Shown piece by piece: positions 26,900 to 34,700 of a stretch of DNA of 52,103 nt. The position numbers were made by a program, and so were the translations under genes. The DNA is taken from NCBI GenBank assembly GCA_023432855.1, contig JAEZEZ010000002.1, positions 1-52,103 on the forward strand, read 5' to 3'. This DNA is from Pseudomonadota bacterium. Its GTDB lineage: Bacteria; Pseudomonadota; Alphaproteobacteria; Caulobacterales; Caulobacteraceae. Numbering within the stretch: position 1 is the first letter of the stretch; the number at the start of each line of letters is the position of its first letter. The notes below the pieces were generated by a model. That model was not told where the DNA came from and did not search any database. It saw only the letters and a list, made by a program, of their open reading frames with translations.

Positions 26900-26974
26900 G
26901 GAACGGACATAGAAGACGCGGACCGGCGAGGGAACGGCCTTGGCGCGGCGCCGGCTTTCCCGGAAAGTCCGCCC

Positions 26975-27973
26975 ATGCCCCAAGCCGACGCCCACGCTCG
27001 CCCCGGCCCCCGCAACCTGATCACCGACGTCGCCGGACTGCGCGTCGGCAATGCCGAGGACGTGGCCGCGCGCACGGGCGTCACCGTGCTGCTGGCGGAG
27101 GCGCCCGCGACCTGCGCCTGCGACGTCTCCGGCGGGGGGCCGGGCACACGCGAGACCGACGCGCTGCGTGCCGAGGGGCTGGTCGAGAGCGTGGACGCCG
27201 TCGTCCTGTCGGGCGGCTCGGTCTATGGCCTGGGCGCCGCGGACACCGTCACCGCGGCGCTGGGAGCGGACGGCAGGGGTTTTCGCCTGAACGAAGCCGC
27301 CCCGCCGGCCCCCATCGTCCCCGCGGCGATCCTGTTCGACCTGGCCAACGGCGGCGACAAGGCGTGGGGCGAGGCGCCGCCGTATGCAGGGCTGGGGCGC
27401 GCGGCGCTCAAGGCCGCCGGGAGCGAGTTCCGGCTGGGCGCGGCCGGCGCCGGGTTCGGCGCCATGGCGGGGCAACTGCGCGGCGGGCTGGGCTCGGCCT
27501 CGGCCGTCACCGCCGACGGACTGACGGTGGGCGCTCTGGCTGCGGTGAACAGCTTCGGCTCGGTGGTGGCCGCCGACGGAGAGAGCTTCTGGGCCGCTCC
27601 CTGGGAGATCGGCGCGGAATTCGGGGGGCGCGGACCGAGCGCCCTGTCGGCCGGTCCCGACGCCTGGCCCTTCGCCAAGCGTGACCCGTCCGGGCGGGAA
27701 CATACGACCCTGTGCGTCGTGGCGACGGACGTGCGCCTGACGCGGGTTGAGGCCAGGCGCGTGGCGGTGATGGCGCGGGCGGGATTGGGGCGGGCGATCC
27801 GGCCGGTGTTCACGCCGTTCGACGGCGACGTCATCTTCGCCCTCGCCACGGGCCGCATCGAGGCGCCCGAGCCTCGCGCCTTCACCATCGCCCGCCTGGG
27901 CGCCCTGGCCGCCGATTGCCTGGCCCGGGCCACAGCCCGGGGCGTGTACGAGGCCGGCCTCGCCCCCGGATAG
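26975..27973 (+). CDS. P1 family peptidase (DmpA/NylC-like)
   Basis: The product has 332 residues from ATG 26975. It belongs to the self-cleaving Ntn-like hydrolases that include DmpA aminopeptidase and NylC. The N-terminal LITDVAGLRVGNAED, the SGGSVYGLGAADTV and RGGLGSASAV segments and AALAAVNSFG are typical. The expected self-cleavage site is REHTTLCVVATD, with the nucleophile Thr244 preceded by His243, where NylC has Asn. There is no signal peptide. It is divergent from ggt, which may reflect a shared role in peptide breakdown. Confidence 0.87.
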   Translation: MPQADAHARPGPRNLITDVAGLRVGNAEDVAARTGVTVLLAEAPATCACDVSGGGPGTRETDALRAEGLVESVDAVVLSGGSVYGLGAADTVTAALGADGRGFRLNEAAPPAPIVPAAILFDLANGGDKAWGEAPPYAGLGRAALKAAGSEFRLGAAGAGFGAMAGQLRGGLGSASAVTADGLTVGALAAVNSFGSVVAADGESFWAAPWEIGAEFGGRGPSALSAGPDAWPFAKRDPSGREHTTLCVVATDVRLTRVEARRVAVMARAGLGRAIRPVFTPFDGDVIFALATGRIEAPEPRAFTIARLGALAADCLARATARGVYEAGLAPG

Positions 27974-28034
27974 CGCCGATTTGCCATGCCCGGACGGCGC
28001 CGCTAGGCTGCCCCACTCTCATCCCATTGTTATG

Positions 28035-28058
28035 GTTCTCTAATCGTTCGCGCGAACG
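28035..28058 (+). promoter_or_regulatory. LexA-type SOS box overlapping a 14-bp palindrome
   Basis: GTTC at 28035-28038 and GTTC at 28046-28049 are separated by exactly 7 bp, matching the alphaproteobacterial LexA consensus GTTC-N7-GTTC. The right half overlaps a perfect palindrome, CGTTCGCGCGAACG (28045-28058). The site is about 60-80 bp upstream of the DUF4168-repeat gene. The match is exact, but the consensus is short and no binding data exist. Confidence 0.45.
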
Positions 28059-28115
28059 TGGAACCCCTGTTCCGCTTCGCTGACGCATCACTCCGCAACA
28101 ACCAAAGGAGCGCCC

Positions 28116-28721
28116 ATGCGCCTTTCGATGATCACCGCCGTTTCCGCCGCCGCCGTCCTGGCCGCCGGCGCCGCCCACGCCCAGGCCGACGCCCACGCCG
28201 GCCATCACCAGCCCGCCCCTGCGGCGGCTGCGGGCCAGTTCAGCGACGCCGACCTCAAGGCCTTCGACGACGCCGCGAAAAAGGTGAAGGCGATCGCCGA
28301 CGGGGTGCAGGGCGGCGCGCCGAGCGCCGAACAGCAGCAGCAGATGAGCGCCGCCGTCGAGGCCTCCGGCCTGGGCGTCGAGAAGTACAACGCCATCGCC
28401 ACTGCCGTTTCCAAGGATCCAGTGATGCGCGCCCGGGTGGCCGTGGCCTCCGCGCCGGCCTCGCCGGCCGGCTCGGTCGGCGCCACCGCCACCGACGCGG
28501 AACTGGCCCAGTTCTCGGCCGCCATGGCCAAGCTGCGCGAGATCAACAAGGGCGTGAACGGAACGCCGACGGCCGAGCAACAGCAGCAGATGACCTCGAC
28601 CGTGGAGTCCTCGGGCATGGCGGTCGATCGCTTCAACGCGATCGCCACCGCCCTGCCGCAGGACGCGCGCCTGCGCGCCCGGGTCGAGCTGGCAGACGCC
28701 CACCGGGCCGCCGGTCACTGA
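28116..28721 (+). CDS. Secreted protein with two DUF4168-like repeats
   Basis: The product has 201 residues. A Sec signal peptide (MRLSMITAVSAAAVLAAGAA) probably ends at AHA-QA. Two homologous units follow, about residues 42-112 and 124-194. Each carries an F/L-rich helix (FSDADLKAFDDAAKKV; TDAELAQFSAAMAKL), an EQQQQM motif and an xKYNAIA/RFNAIA segment ending in RARV. DUF4168 proteins usually have one such unit, so this looks like an internal duplication. It is predicted periplasmic, function unknown. A LexA-type box lies upstream and a strong hairpin 7 bp downstream. Confidence 0.78.
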   Translation: MRLSMITAVSAAAVLAAGAAHAQADAHAGHHQPAPAAAAGQFSDADLKAFDDAAKKVKAIADGVQGGAPSAEQQQQMSAAVEASGLGVEKYNAIATAVSKDPVMRARVAVASAPASPAGSVGATATDAELAQFSAAMAKLREINKGVNGTPTAEQQQQMTSTVESSGMAVDRFNAIATALPQDARLRARVELADAHRAAGH

Positions 28722-28727
28722 TCCCCG

Positions 28728-28755
28728 CTCCCCTCCCCGTAAGCGGGGAGGGGAG
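28728..28755 (+). terminator. GC-rich perfect hairpin after the DUF4168 gene
   Basis: Two perfect 12-bp arms (28728-28739 and 28744-28755) enclose the loop TAAG, 7 bp after the DUF4168 stop. No T-tract follows, so intrinsic termination is uncertain. It may equally be a dispersed palindromic repeat of the kind common in Caulobacterales. Confidence 0.5.
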
Positions 28756-28762
28756 ACCGATT

Positions 28763-28823
28763 CCATGTCGCAGGCGCCGATTAGGCGCTTGCGCATGGAG
28801 ACGGCGGCGATTAAGTAGCCGCC
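28763..28823. repeat. Two further inverted repeats before tRNA-Arg
   Basis: The first hairpin has arms at 28763-28778 and 28784-28798 (one bulge, one mismatch) around the loop GATTA. The second has 6-bp arms at 28803-28808 and 28818-28823 around GATTAAGTA. Together with the preceding hairpin they form three stem-loops in about 100 bp just upstream of the tRNA. The role is unknown; they may terminate read-through into the tRNA or be a repeat element. Confidence 0.4.
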
Positions 28824-28841
28824 CCTACCGCAAGGTACAGC

Positions 28842-28918
28842 GCGCCCGTAGCTCAGCTGGATAGAGCATCAGACTACGAATCTGAGGGTCGGACGTTCGA
28901 ATCGTTCCGGGCGCGCCA
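28842..28918 (+). tRNA. tRNA-Arg (anticodon ACG)
   Basis: This is a complete 77-nt cloverleaf with encoded CCA. The 7-bp acceptor stem is GCGCCCG/CGGGCGC with discriminator G. The D-arm starts GCTCAGCTGGATAGAGC, the anticodon loop is CTACGAA (anticodon ACG), and the T-loop is TTCGAAT. Its 3' 41 nt form most of the attL site of the element that follows; the gene stays intact because the element end restores the same sequence. Confidence 0.96.
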
Positions 28919-28919
28919 T
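28878..28919 (+). repeat. attL (42-bp direct repeat, tRNA end)
   Basis: This 42-bp sequence runs from the last base of the anticodon through the T-arm, acceptor stem and CCA plus one T. It is identical to 45619-45660; bases just outside differ at both edges (C versus A on the left, A versus T on the right). Confidence 0.93.
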
Positions 28920-28953
28920 ATTTTCAATGACTTAGCATAATCTGCCCCCGCTG

Positions 28954-28982
28954 GGGACCCTCGCGGGACCCATATGGGACCC
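28954..28982 (+). repeat. Three GGGACCC repeats with 11-bp period (putative integrase arm sites, left)
   Basis: GGGACCC occurs at 28954-28960, 28965-28971 and 28976-28982, so the copies start exactly 11 bp apart on one face of the helix. The same heptamer with the same period occurs near the other element end (45451-45468). Paired repeat sets inside both att sites are the usual layout of tyrosine-integrase arm sites. Confidence 0.65.
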
Positions 28983-29177
28983 AAATTTTGCGCGGATTTC
29001 GCCCGGCGTCAGGGCGTTTCGCCGCGGTTCGTCGGCCCGGTTTGACCCGCTGCCTCTATGGAATCAGGGCCTGAACGGTCGCGATCAGCGCCCCAATCTC
29101 ACGAGTTCGCGAGAGATGATGTTCAGGCTGTTGCAGCTCGTTCCATCGCCGGAATAGCGCGCCAGGGCCGCTTGAAC

Positions 29178-29196
29178 CTATCCACAGCCTGTGGAC
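29178..29196. promoter_or_regulatory. Palindrome resembling two inverted DnaA boxes
   Basis: TCCACAG (29181-29187) and CTGTGGA (29189-29195) form a perfect inverted repeat about one base. Read outward, CTATCCACA differs from the DnaA box TTATCCACA at one position; the opposite half matches at seven of nine. It lies 40 bp before the HTH gene and may be its operator, or part of a replication origin of the excised circle. Confidence 0.35.
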
Positions 29197-29235
29197 AGTT
29201 CGGTCATCGATGGAAGTTGAGGAGCAAGGCCAGCG

Positions 29236-29523
29236 ATGACGAGCATCTTCGAACATGACGAGGACGACGTCCTCCTGACCCGCAAGGAAGCCTCCACCGA
29301 GCTCCTGAGGCTGGGCATCCGCCGCTCCCCCGCGACGCTGGCGAAGATCTTCTGCACCCGCTCCGACGGCCCGCCTTGTCGCCATCTCGGTCGGACGCCT
29401 TATTATGCGAAGAGCGATCTTCACGCCTGGGCGAAGGCGCAGTTGACCGCCAAGCGCCACTCGTCACAGGAACCGCGTAAGCCGGCCGACTGGTCTGAAC
29501 GGGCGCCGACGCCTCCGCTTTAG
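29236..29523 (+). CDS. Excisionase-like helix-turn-helix protein
   Basis: The product has 95 residues from ATG 29236 with GGAG at 29221-29224. The pattern LLTRKEASTELLRLGIRRSP followed by ATLAKIFCTRSDGPP and GRTPYYAKSDLHAWAKAQL matches winged-helix proteins of the MerR/Xis/HTH_17 type found next to relaxase genes on integrative elements. It may act as excision factor or as regulator of the relaxase. It converges with the relaxase gene (10-bp gap). Confidence 0.75.
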   Translation: MTSIFEHDEDDVLLTRKEASTELLRLGIRRSPATLAKIFCTRSDGPPCRHLGRTPYYAKSDLHAWAKAQLTAKRHSSQEPRKPADWSERAPTPPL

Positions 29524-29533
29524 CCGATGGCGC

Positions 29534-31489
29534 TCAGAGACTTAGGCCCAAGCCCCGCTGCAGGCCGCGCGTGAAGTTCACGGCTCCGGCCTGCAGCGTG
29601 CCGGTGAGCGCCTGGCTCCGGCAGGCCTCCAGCGCCGGCCGCCAGGGCGCGAGGGTGACCGCGTGCCGGCCTTCGACGACCGCGAAGGTCAGGCCGCTGA
29701 TGTGAAGCTTCGACAGGTAGACGCCGCTGAAGGTCCGCCCCTCCTGCGCCAGGGCGACGATCTTCCCGTCGCGGCCGAGGTGGTCGATGGCAGCTTGGAA
29801 GCCCTCGCGACCAAGCCTGTCGAGATCCCCTCTGCCGAGTTTCCAAGGCTCGCCTGCGCCCAATCCGCGCTCGCGAAGGACCACGCTCCGCTGGTCCATG
29901 GCAGATTTCACATCGCCGCCGAACCGCGCTTCGCTGACCCGCACGCGACCGGCGCCCGCCAGCTCTCGATCCAGATAGGTCTGGCCGCTGGCCTGAACCT
30001 GCGCGGAGAGCGGACGGTCATCGAGCACCGACAGCTGTAGATCCGCCTCGCCATGACGCGCGCGATCCGCCGCCGCCGCGCGCTGCTGATAGTCCGGGGG
30101 GATGCTGAAACGGCCGTCGCCCAGGGCCTTGCACGCGCCCTCCCGCGACATCGCCTCCAGCCGGCGCTCATGGCGCTCGATGAACGCCAGACGATCCGTC
30201 GGTCTCGCCAACTTGTGCTCCGCCGCCGACCAGACGCCTCCTCGCTCCGAGGCAATCTCGGCGATGGTGGCGTCCGCCGGACGCTCCGGTCGAGGCCAAG
30301 CGGCGAGCTGTATAACGGCACCCTCAGGAACGCGGTCCAACGCCAGCAGCGACTCCAGCGAGGGCACGCGGATGTGCGCCAGCTGCCCGTCCGTGAGATC
30401 CAGGACCAGCGCCTGCGGCCCATCGGCATGAGGGCCGATCGGCGCATGTCCGACATAGGCGCCGGCGACGATCTGGCCAGGCTTGAGGTCGACAGCTCGG
30501 AGGGTGCCGGCATCGCTGCGCAGATCTGCTGACAGCGCCTTGTGCGCCGCCCGCTCCCGGGCGTCTCGCTCCCCGACCGCCTGCAGCGTCTCGCGAAGAT
30601 CAGGAGGCACCCGCCAGGCGCCCGCCTTCTCCCGCGCGATCCAGCCGCGCGTCTCCAGGTGGGTAAGCCGCCGTAGCAGCTCGGTCTGCTGCTCCGGCGG
30701 CAAGTCCGCCTGCAGCAGCCGCCCGTCGCGACTGAGGCTGATGATCGTCCGGTCATGCCCTGTGAAGCGGTCCGCCGTCACCATCCGCTCAACCGATGCG
30801 GACTGCTCCAGCCGAGGCCCAAGGATCTCCGTCGCCAGCTCCTGCGCTCGGCCTCGCAAGCCATGGCCGACGTATTCCCGCGCCAAGACGAGGTCGCGCC
30901 CGTCATCCCGCCGCCCGCGCATGAGCACATGCAGGTGCGGCCGCCCAGTGTCGTGATGCGCGCCGGCAATCCAGTCGATCTCGGTTCCAAGGTCCTTCTC
31001 GACCCGCCGCATGAACTCCCGCGCATAGCCCTTCAGGTCGGAGAGCTCCGCCCCGTCCTCCGGATTGACGATTAGGCGGAAGTGGTGCCGGTCGCCGGCG
31101 CACCGTTCCGCGAAGGCCCGTCCATCGGCCTCGTCGCTGTTCCGGTCGAAGAAACGCTCGTCGGCGCCGTTGACGCCCGCGCCGTCTCGCTCGACGTAAC
31201 GCACGTGCGCCAGGAGGCTGGCCCGGGCCTGGACATCCATCCGAACTACCCGCGCCTTCACCACCACGCGCCTCATTCCCGAGGCCGCAGCCCTCGGCGG
31301 CCTGATCCTCGGACCAGTCTGCTTCGCGGAGAAGTGCCGCGCCCGCTCACGTGGACTCATCGCGGGCGTCGCCCGCGCAAGGCTAACGACAGTTCGACGC
31401 ACGGCCGGCGGCGGCGTTTGAGCTTCCCGCCGAATCGTCATTGATGGTCGCAGGTCCGGCTCGCGATCATCGCCCATGGCGTCCTCCAC
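29534..31489 (-). CDS. Relaxase/mobilization nuclease (VirD2-like, DUF3363)
   Basis: Relaxases nick oriT and pilot the transferred strand. The 651-residue product has a basic N-terminus, a relaxase core with the metal-binding histidine motif HHDTGRPHLHVLMRG (residues about 178-192), and the upstream HHFRLIVNPEDG segment. A long C-terminal region (from about 200) is typical of DUF3363 proteins. The usual catalytic Tyr may be in the HVRYVERDG segment near residue 98. ATG 31477 is an alternative start. There is no type IV secretion gene in the window, so it must rely on a helper. It is divergent from the defence operon. Confidence 0.88.
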   Translation of the reverse strand: MEDAMGDDREPDLRPSMTIRREAQTPPPAVRRTVVSLARATPAMSPRERARHFSAKQTGPRIRPPRAAASGMRRVVVKARVVRMDVQARASLLAHVRYVERDGAGVNGADERFFDRNSDEADGRAFAERCAGDRHHFRLIVNPEDGAELSDLKGYAREFMRRVEKDLGTEIDWIAGAHHDTGRPHLHVLMRGRRDDGRDLVLAREYVGHGLRGRAQELATEILGPRLEQSASVERMVTADRFTGHDRTIISLSRDGRLLQADLPPEQQTELLRRLTHLETRGWIAREKAGAWRVPPDLRETLQAVGERDARERAAHKALSADLRSDAGTLRAVDLKPGQIVAGAYVGHAPIGPHADGPQALVLDLTDGQLAHIRVPSLESLLALDRVPEGAVIQLAAWPRPERPADATIAEIASERGGVWSAAEHKLARPTDRLAFIERHERRLEAMSREGACKALGDGRFSIPPDYQQRAAAADRARHGEADLQLSVLDDRPLSAQVQASGQTYLDRELAGAGRVRVSEARFGGDVKSAMDQRSVVLRERGLGAGEPWKLGRGDLDRLGREGFQAAIDHLGRDGKIVALAQEGRTFSGVYLSKLHISGLTFAVVEGRHAVTLAPWRPALEACRSQALTGTLQAGAVNFTRGLQRGLGLSL

Positions 31490-31723
31490 CGACGCCCGCT
31501 CCGCCTCCGGCCAGATGTATCCGGCTCATCGACGATCTTTCAGCGTCGTGAACCGATTTTATCTTGCCTCTCCTCCCTGTCGCTTAGCTGTTGATTCCGC
31601 TCGATTACTCTTGATTCTCCGGCATGGATCGCGCGGGGTGCTGTCAATAACGGCGTGAACGTATATTCTGACTGGCTAGCGGTACTTGACGCTGGCGATC
31701 ACAGCGAAGGTATCGGGGGTCCG
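31490..31723. promoter_or_regulatory. Divergent control region of relaxase and defence operon
   Basis: These 234 bp separate the divergent relaxase and helicase genes and are more AT-rich than the genes. TATATT at 31662-31667 could be a -10 box for the helicase, with a weak CTGTCA 15 bp before it. A short inverted repeat (CGACG...CGTCG) lies near 31529-31547, beside TATCCGGC (31518-31525), which slightly resembles the VirD2/IncP nick region. An oriT here is plausible but unproven. Confidence 0.35.
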
Positions 31724-34700
31724 GTGGCAGGTAACAGCACAAGGTTCGAAGACCTCAAGCCCGGTGCGCGTCTGCGCGGTCTGGCGGCCAGTTCGGTGGC
31801 GGAAATCGTACAGGTGAGCCGCTTTGGGGCGGACGCGCTGAACGTCGTGTTCCGGGCGGATGGGCGCGTGGGCGAACGTCTCGTGTACCGGGGCGAGGAG
31901 ACCGCATTCGAGTTCGTTGAGGGTGGTCGGACCTATGCCTTCGACGCCGACGGCGCGTTGCTTCGTCTGGCCTCCGAAGCCTATCGCGTGCGCCTCGCGC
32001 ACCTCTTCGACCCCTACCTGGCTGTCAGCGCCTCGCAGATCGAGGCGCTGCCGCACCAGATCACCGCCGTCTATGGCGAGATGCTGCCGCGCCAGCCGCT
32101 TCGGTTCCTGCTGGCCGACGATCCGGGCGCCGGCAAGACCGTCATGGCCGGACTGCTGATCAAGGAGCTACTGATCCGAGGCGACCTGGAGCGGTGCCTT
32201 ATCGTGGCGCCGGGGAGCCTGGTCGAACAATGGCAGGAGGAGATGGCGGAGAAGTTCGCGCTTGGCTTCGACCTTCTGACCCGCGACCAGATCGAGGCTT
32301 CGTTGACGGGCAACCCGTTCGTCGAGCGAAACCGCCTCATCCTGCGGCTGGACATGGCCGCGCGGTCTGACGAACTCAAGGCGAAGCTGGAGGCGGCGCC
32401 GGAATGGGACCTCGTCATCTGCGACGAGGCACACCGCATGGCCGCGTCCTATTTTGGCGGCGAGGTGAAGGAAACCCAGCGTCACCGGCTCGGCAAGCTC
32501 TTGGGTACGCGCACACGGAACCTGCTACTGATGTCGGCGACGCCTCACAACGGCAAAGAAGCCGATTTTCAGCTGTTCATGGGCCTGCTGGACGCCGACC
32601 GGTTTGAGGGCCGCTTCCGAGAGGGCGTCCACAAGGCCGACGTCTCGGACATGATGCGCCGGCTGACCAAAGAGGAGCTGTACCGCTTCGACGGGACCAA
32701 ACTATTCCCGGAGCGGTGCGCCTACACCGCGAGCTACGCACTCTCGGAGGATGAGGCTGATCTTTATCAGGCCGTCACTACCTATGTGCGCGAAGAGATG
32801 AACCGCGCGGACCGCAGCGGCGATGGTGGACGGCGCAACAGCGTCGGCTTCGCGCTCCAGATTCTTCAGCGACGCCTGGCCTCGTCGCCGGCCGCGATCC
32901 ACCGCTCGCTGGAACGGCGGCGCAAACGTCTCGAAGAGCGACTCCGCGAAGAGCGGCTGATGCGCGACGGCGGCGGCCCGCTGAGCGCCGCGCCCGTGCT
33001 GCCGGCCTATGATCCGGACGATTTCGATGAGGCGCCGGGCGAGGAGTTCGAGGCGGCCGAAGAGCAGATTGTCGACTCCGCCACGGCGGCGCAGACGCTT
33101 GCGGAGCTTGAGGCGGAAATCGCCATCCTCAGCGATCTGGAGGCCCGGGCGCTCCGGCTCAAGCTGTCCGGTCGCGACACAAAATGGCGCGAGCTCGAGG
33201 CGATTCTCGACGATCCGATCATGCTCGATTCGGCCACGGGCCTGCGGCGGAAGATCCTCATCTTCACGGAGCCCAAGGACACGCTCGACTACCTCGCTCA
33301 AAAGATCGCGGCGCGGATCGGTGATCCGGCGGCCGTGGTCACCATCCACGGAGGCGTCGCGCGCGAGGCCCGGCGGGCGGCCATCGCGGCCTTCAACAGC
33401 GACCCCCTGGTCCGGGTGATGATCGCCAACGACGCGGCGGGCGAGGGCGTGAACCTGCAACGGGGGGCGCATCTGATGGTCAACTACGACCTGCCGTGGA
33501 ATCCCAACCGGCTGGAGCAGCGGTTTGGACGCATCCACCGCATCGGCCAGACCGAGGTCTGCCACCTCTGGAACCTGTGCGCTGCCAACACCCGCGAAGG
33601 CGAGGTCTATCGCCGGCTGCTGGAGAAGCTGGAAGAGGCACGTGCGGCGCTGGGCGGCAAGGTCTACGACGTTCTCGGCGAGCTGTTTGAGGGCCAGGCC
33701 CTGCGTACTCTGCTGGTTGACGCCATTCGCTACGGTGACCGGCCCGATGTTAAGGCCGAGCTGTTCCGCAAGGTAGATGGCGCGGTCGACGTCGCCACGA
33801 TCGAAACTCTCGTCGCCGAGCGGAAGCTGACTTCAGAAGGTCTGGATCCCAGCGCCGTCACTGCGATCCGCGAGGAGATGGAACGGGCGCAAGCGCGCCG
33901 GCTCCAGCCCCACTTCATCGGCTCGTTCTTCCGCGAAGCCTTCACCACCCTGGGAGGCCGCATCGCTGAACGGGAGAAGGGCCGCTTCGAAATCACGCGG
34001 GTGCCGGGCGTCCTTAAGGAGCGGGATCGGTTGATCGGGCGGGGAGACCCTGTCCTCGATCGGTACGCGCGGGTGACATTCGAGAAGTCGCTGATCGCGG
34101 GTCAGCCCCAGGCTGAGCTGATGGCGCCTGGGCATCCGTTACTCGACGCTGTCGTCGACCTGATCCTGGAGCGGTTCCAGCCGCTACTCGAGCAGGGCGG
34201 CGTGCTGGTCGATGAGACGGACGAGGGAGAGACACCGCGCCTGCTGGTCTACCTGGAGCACGCCATCCGCGACGGCCGCGCCAGCCGCACGGGCGAGCCG
34301 CGGATCATTTCCCAGCGGCTCCAGTTCATCCACCTGAAGGAGGACGGCGGCGCGATCGACGCCGGCTCCGCGCCCTATCTCGACTACCGCCCAATCACGT
34401 CGGAAGAGCGCGTCGTGCTCGCCGACGTGGTTCAGGCCTCATGGCTCTCGGATCGGGTGGAGGAGCGGGCGCTCGGCTATGCCGTCGCCACGCTAGTGCC
34501 CGAGCATCTGGCGGAGGTGAAGCGGCGGCGGATCTCAGAGATCGACAAGGTCGAGCGCGAAGTCCGCGCTCGTCTGACCCGGGAGATCAACTACTGGGAC
34601 GCGCGGGCTTCGCGCCTGCGCGAGGAGGAGCGCGCCGGCAAGGAACAGCGGATCAATGCGCAGAACGCCGAGGCCACGGCCCAGCGCATGGTCGATCGGC

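Larger units (their letters stand above)
28920..29235. other. Non-coding left end of the element
   Basis: These 316 bp hold no convincing gene. They contain three phased GGGACCC repeats (28954-28982), and a paired DnaA-box-like palindrome (29178-29196). The first 40 bp are AT-rich compared with the backbone. They fit an attachment-site arm region plus the control region of the HTH gene that starts at 29236. Confidence 0.6.

Noticed and set aside
28728..28823. CRISPR-like repeats
   Set aside because: The hairpins differ from each other and there is no regular repeat-spacer pattern or cas gene anywhere in the window.
28893..28908. GTTC pair in the tRNA T-arm as a LexA box
   Set aside because: The spacing is 5 bp instead of 7 and the sequence is explained by the tRNA structure.
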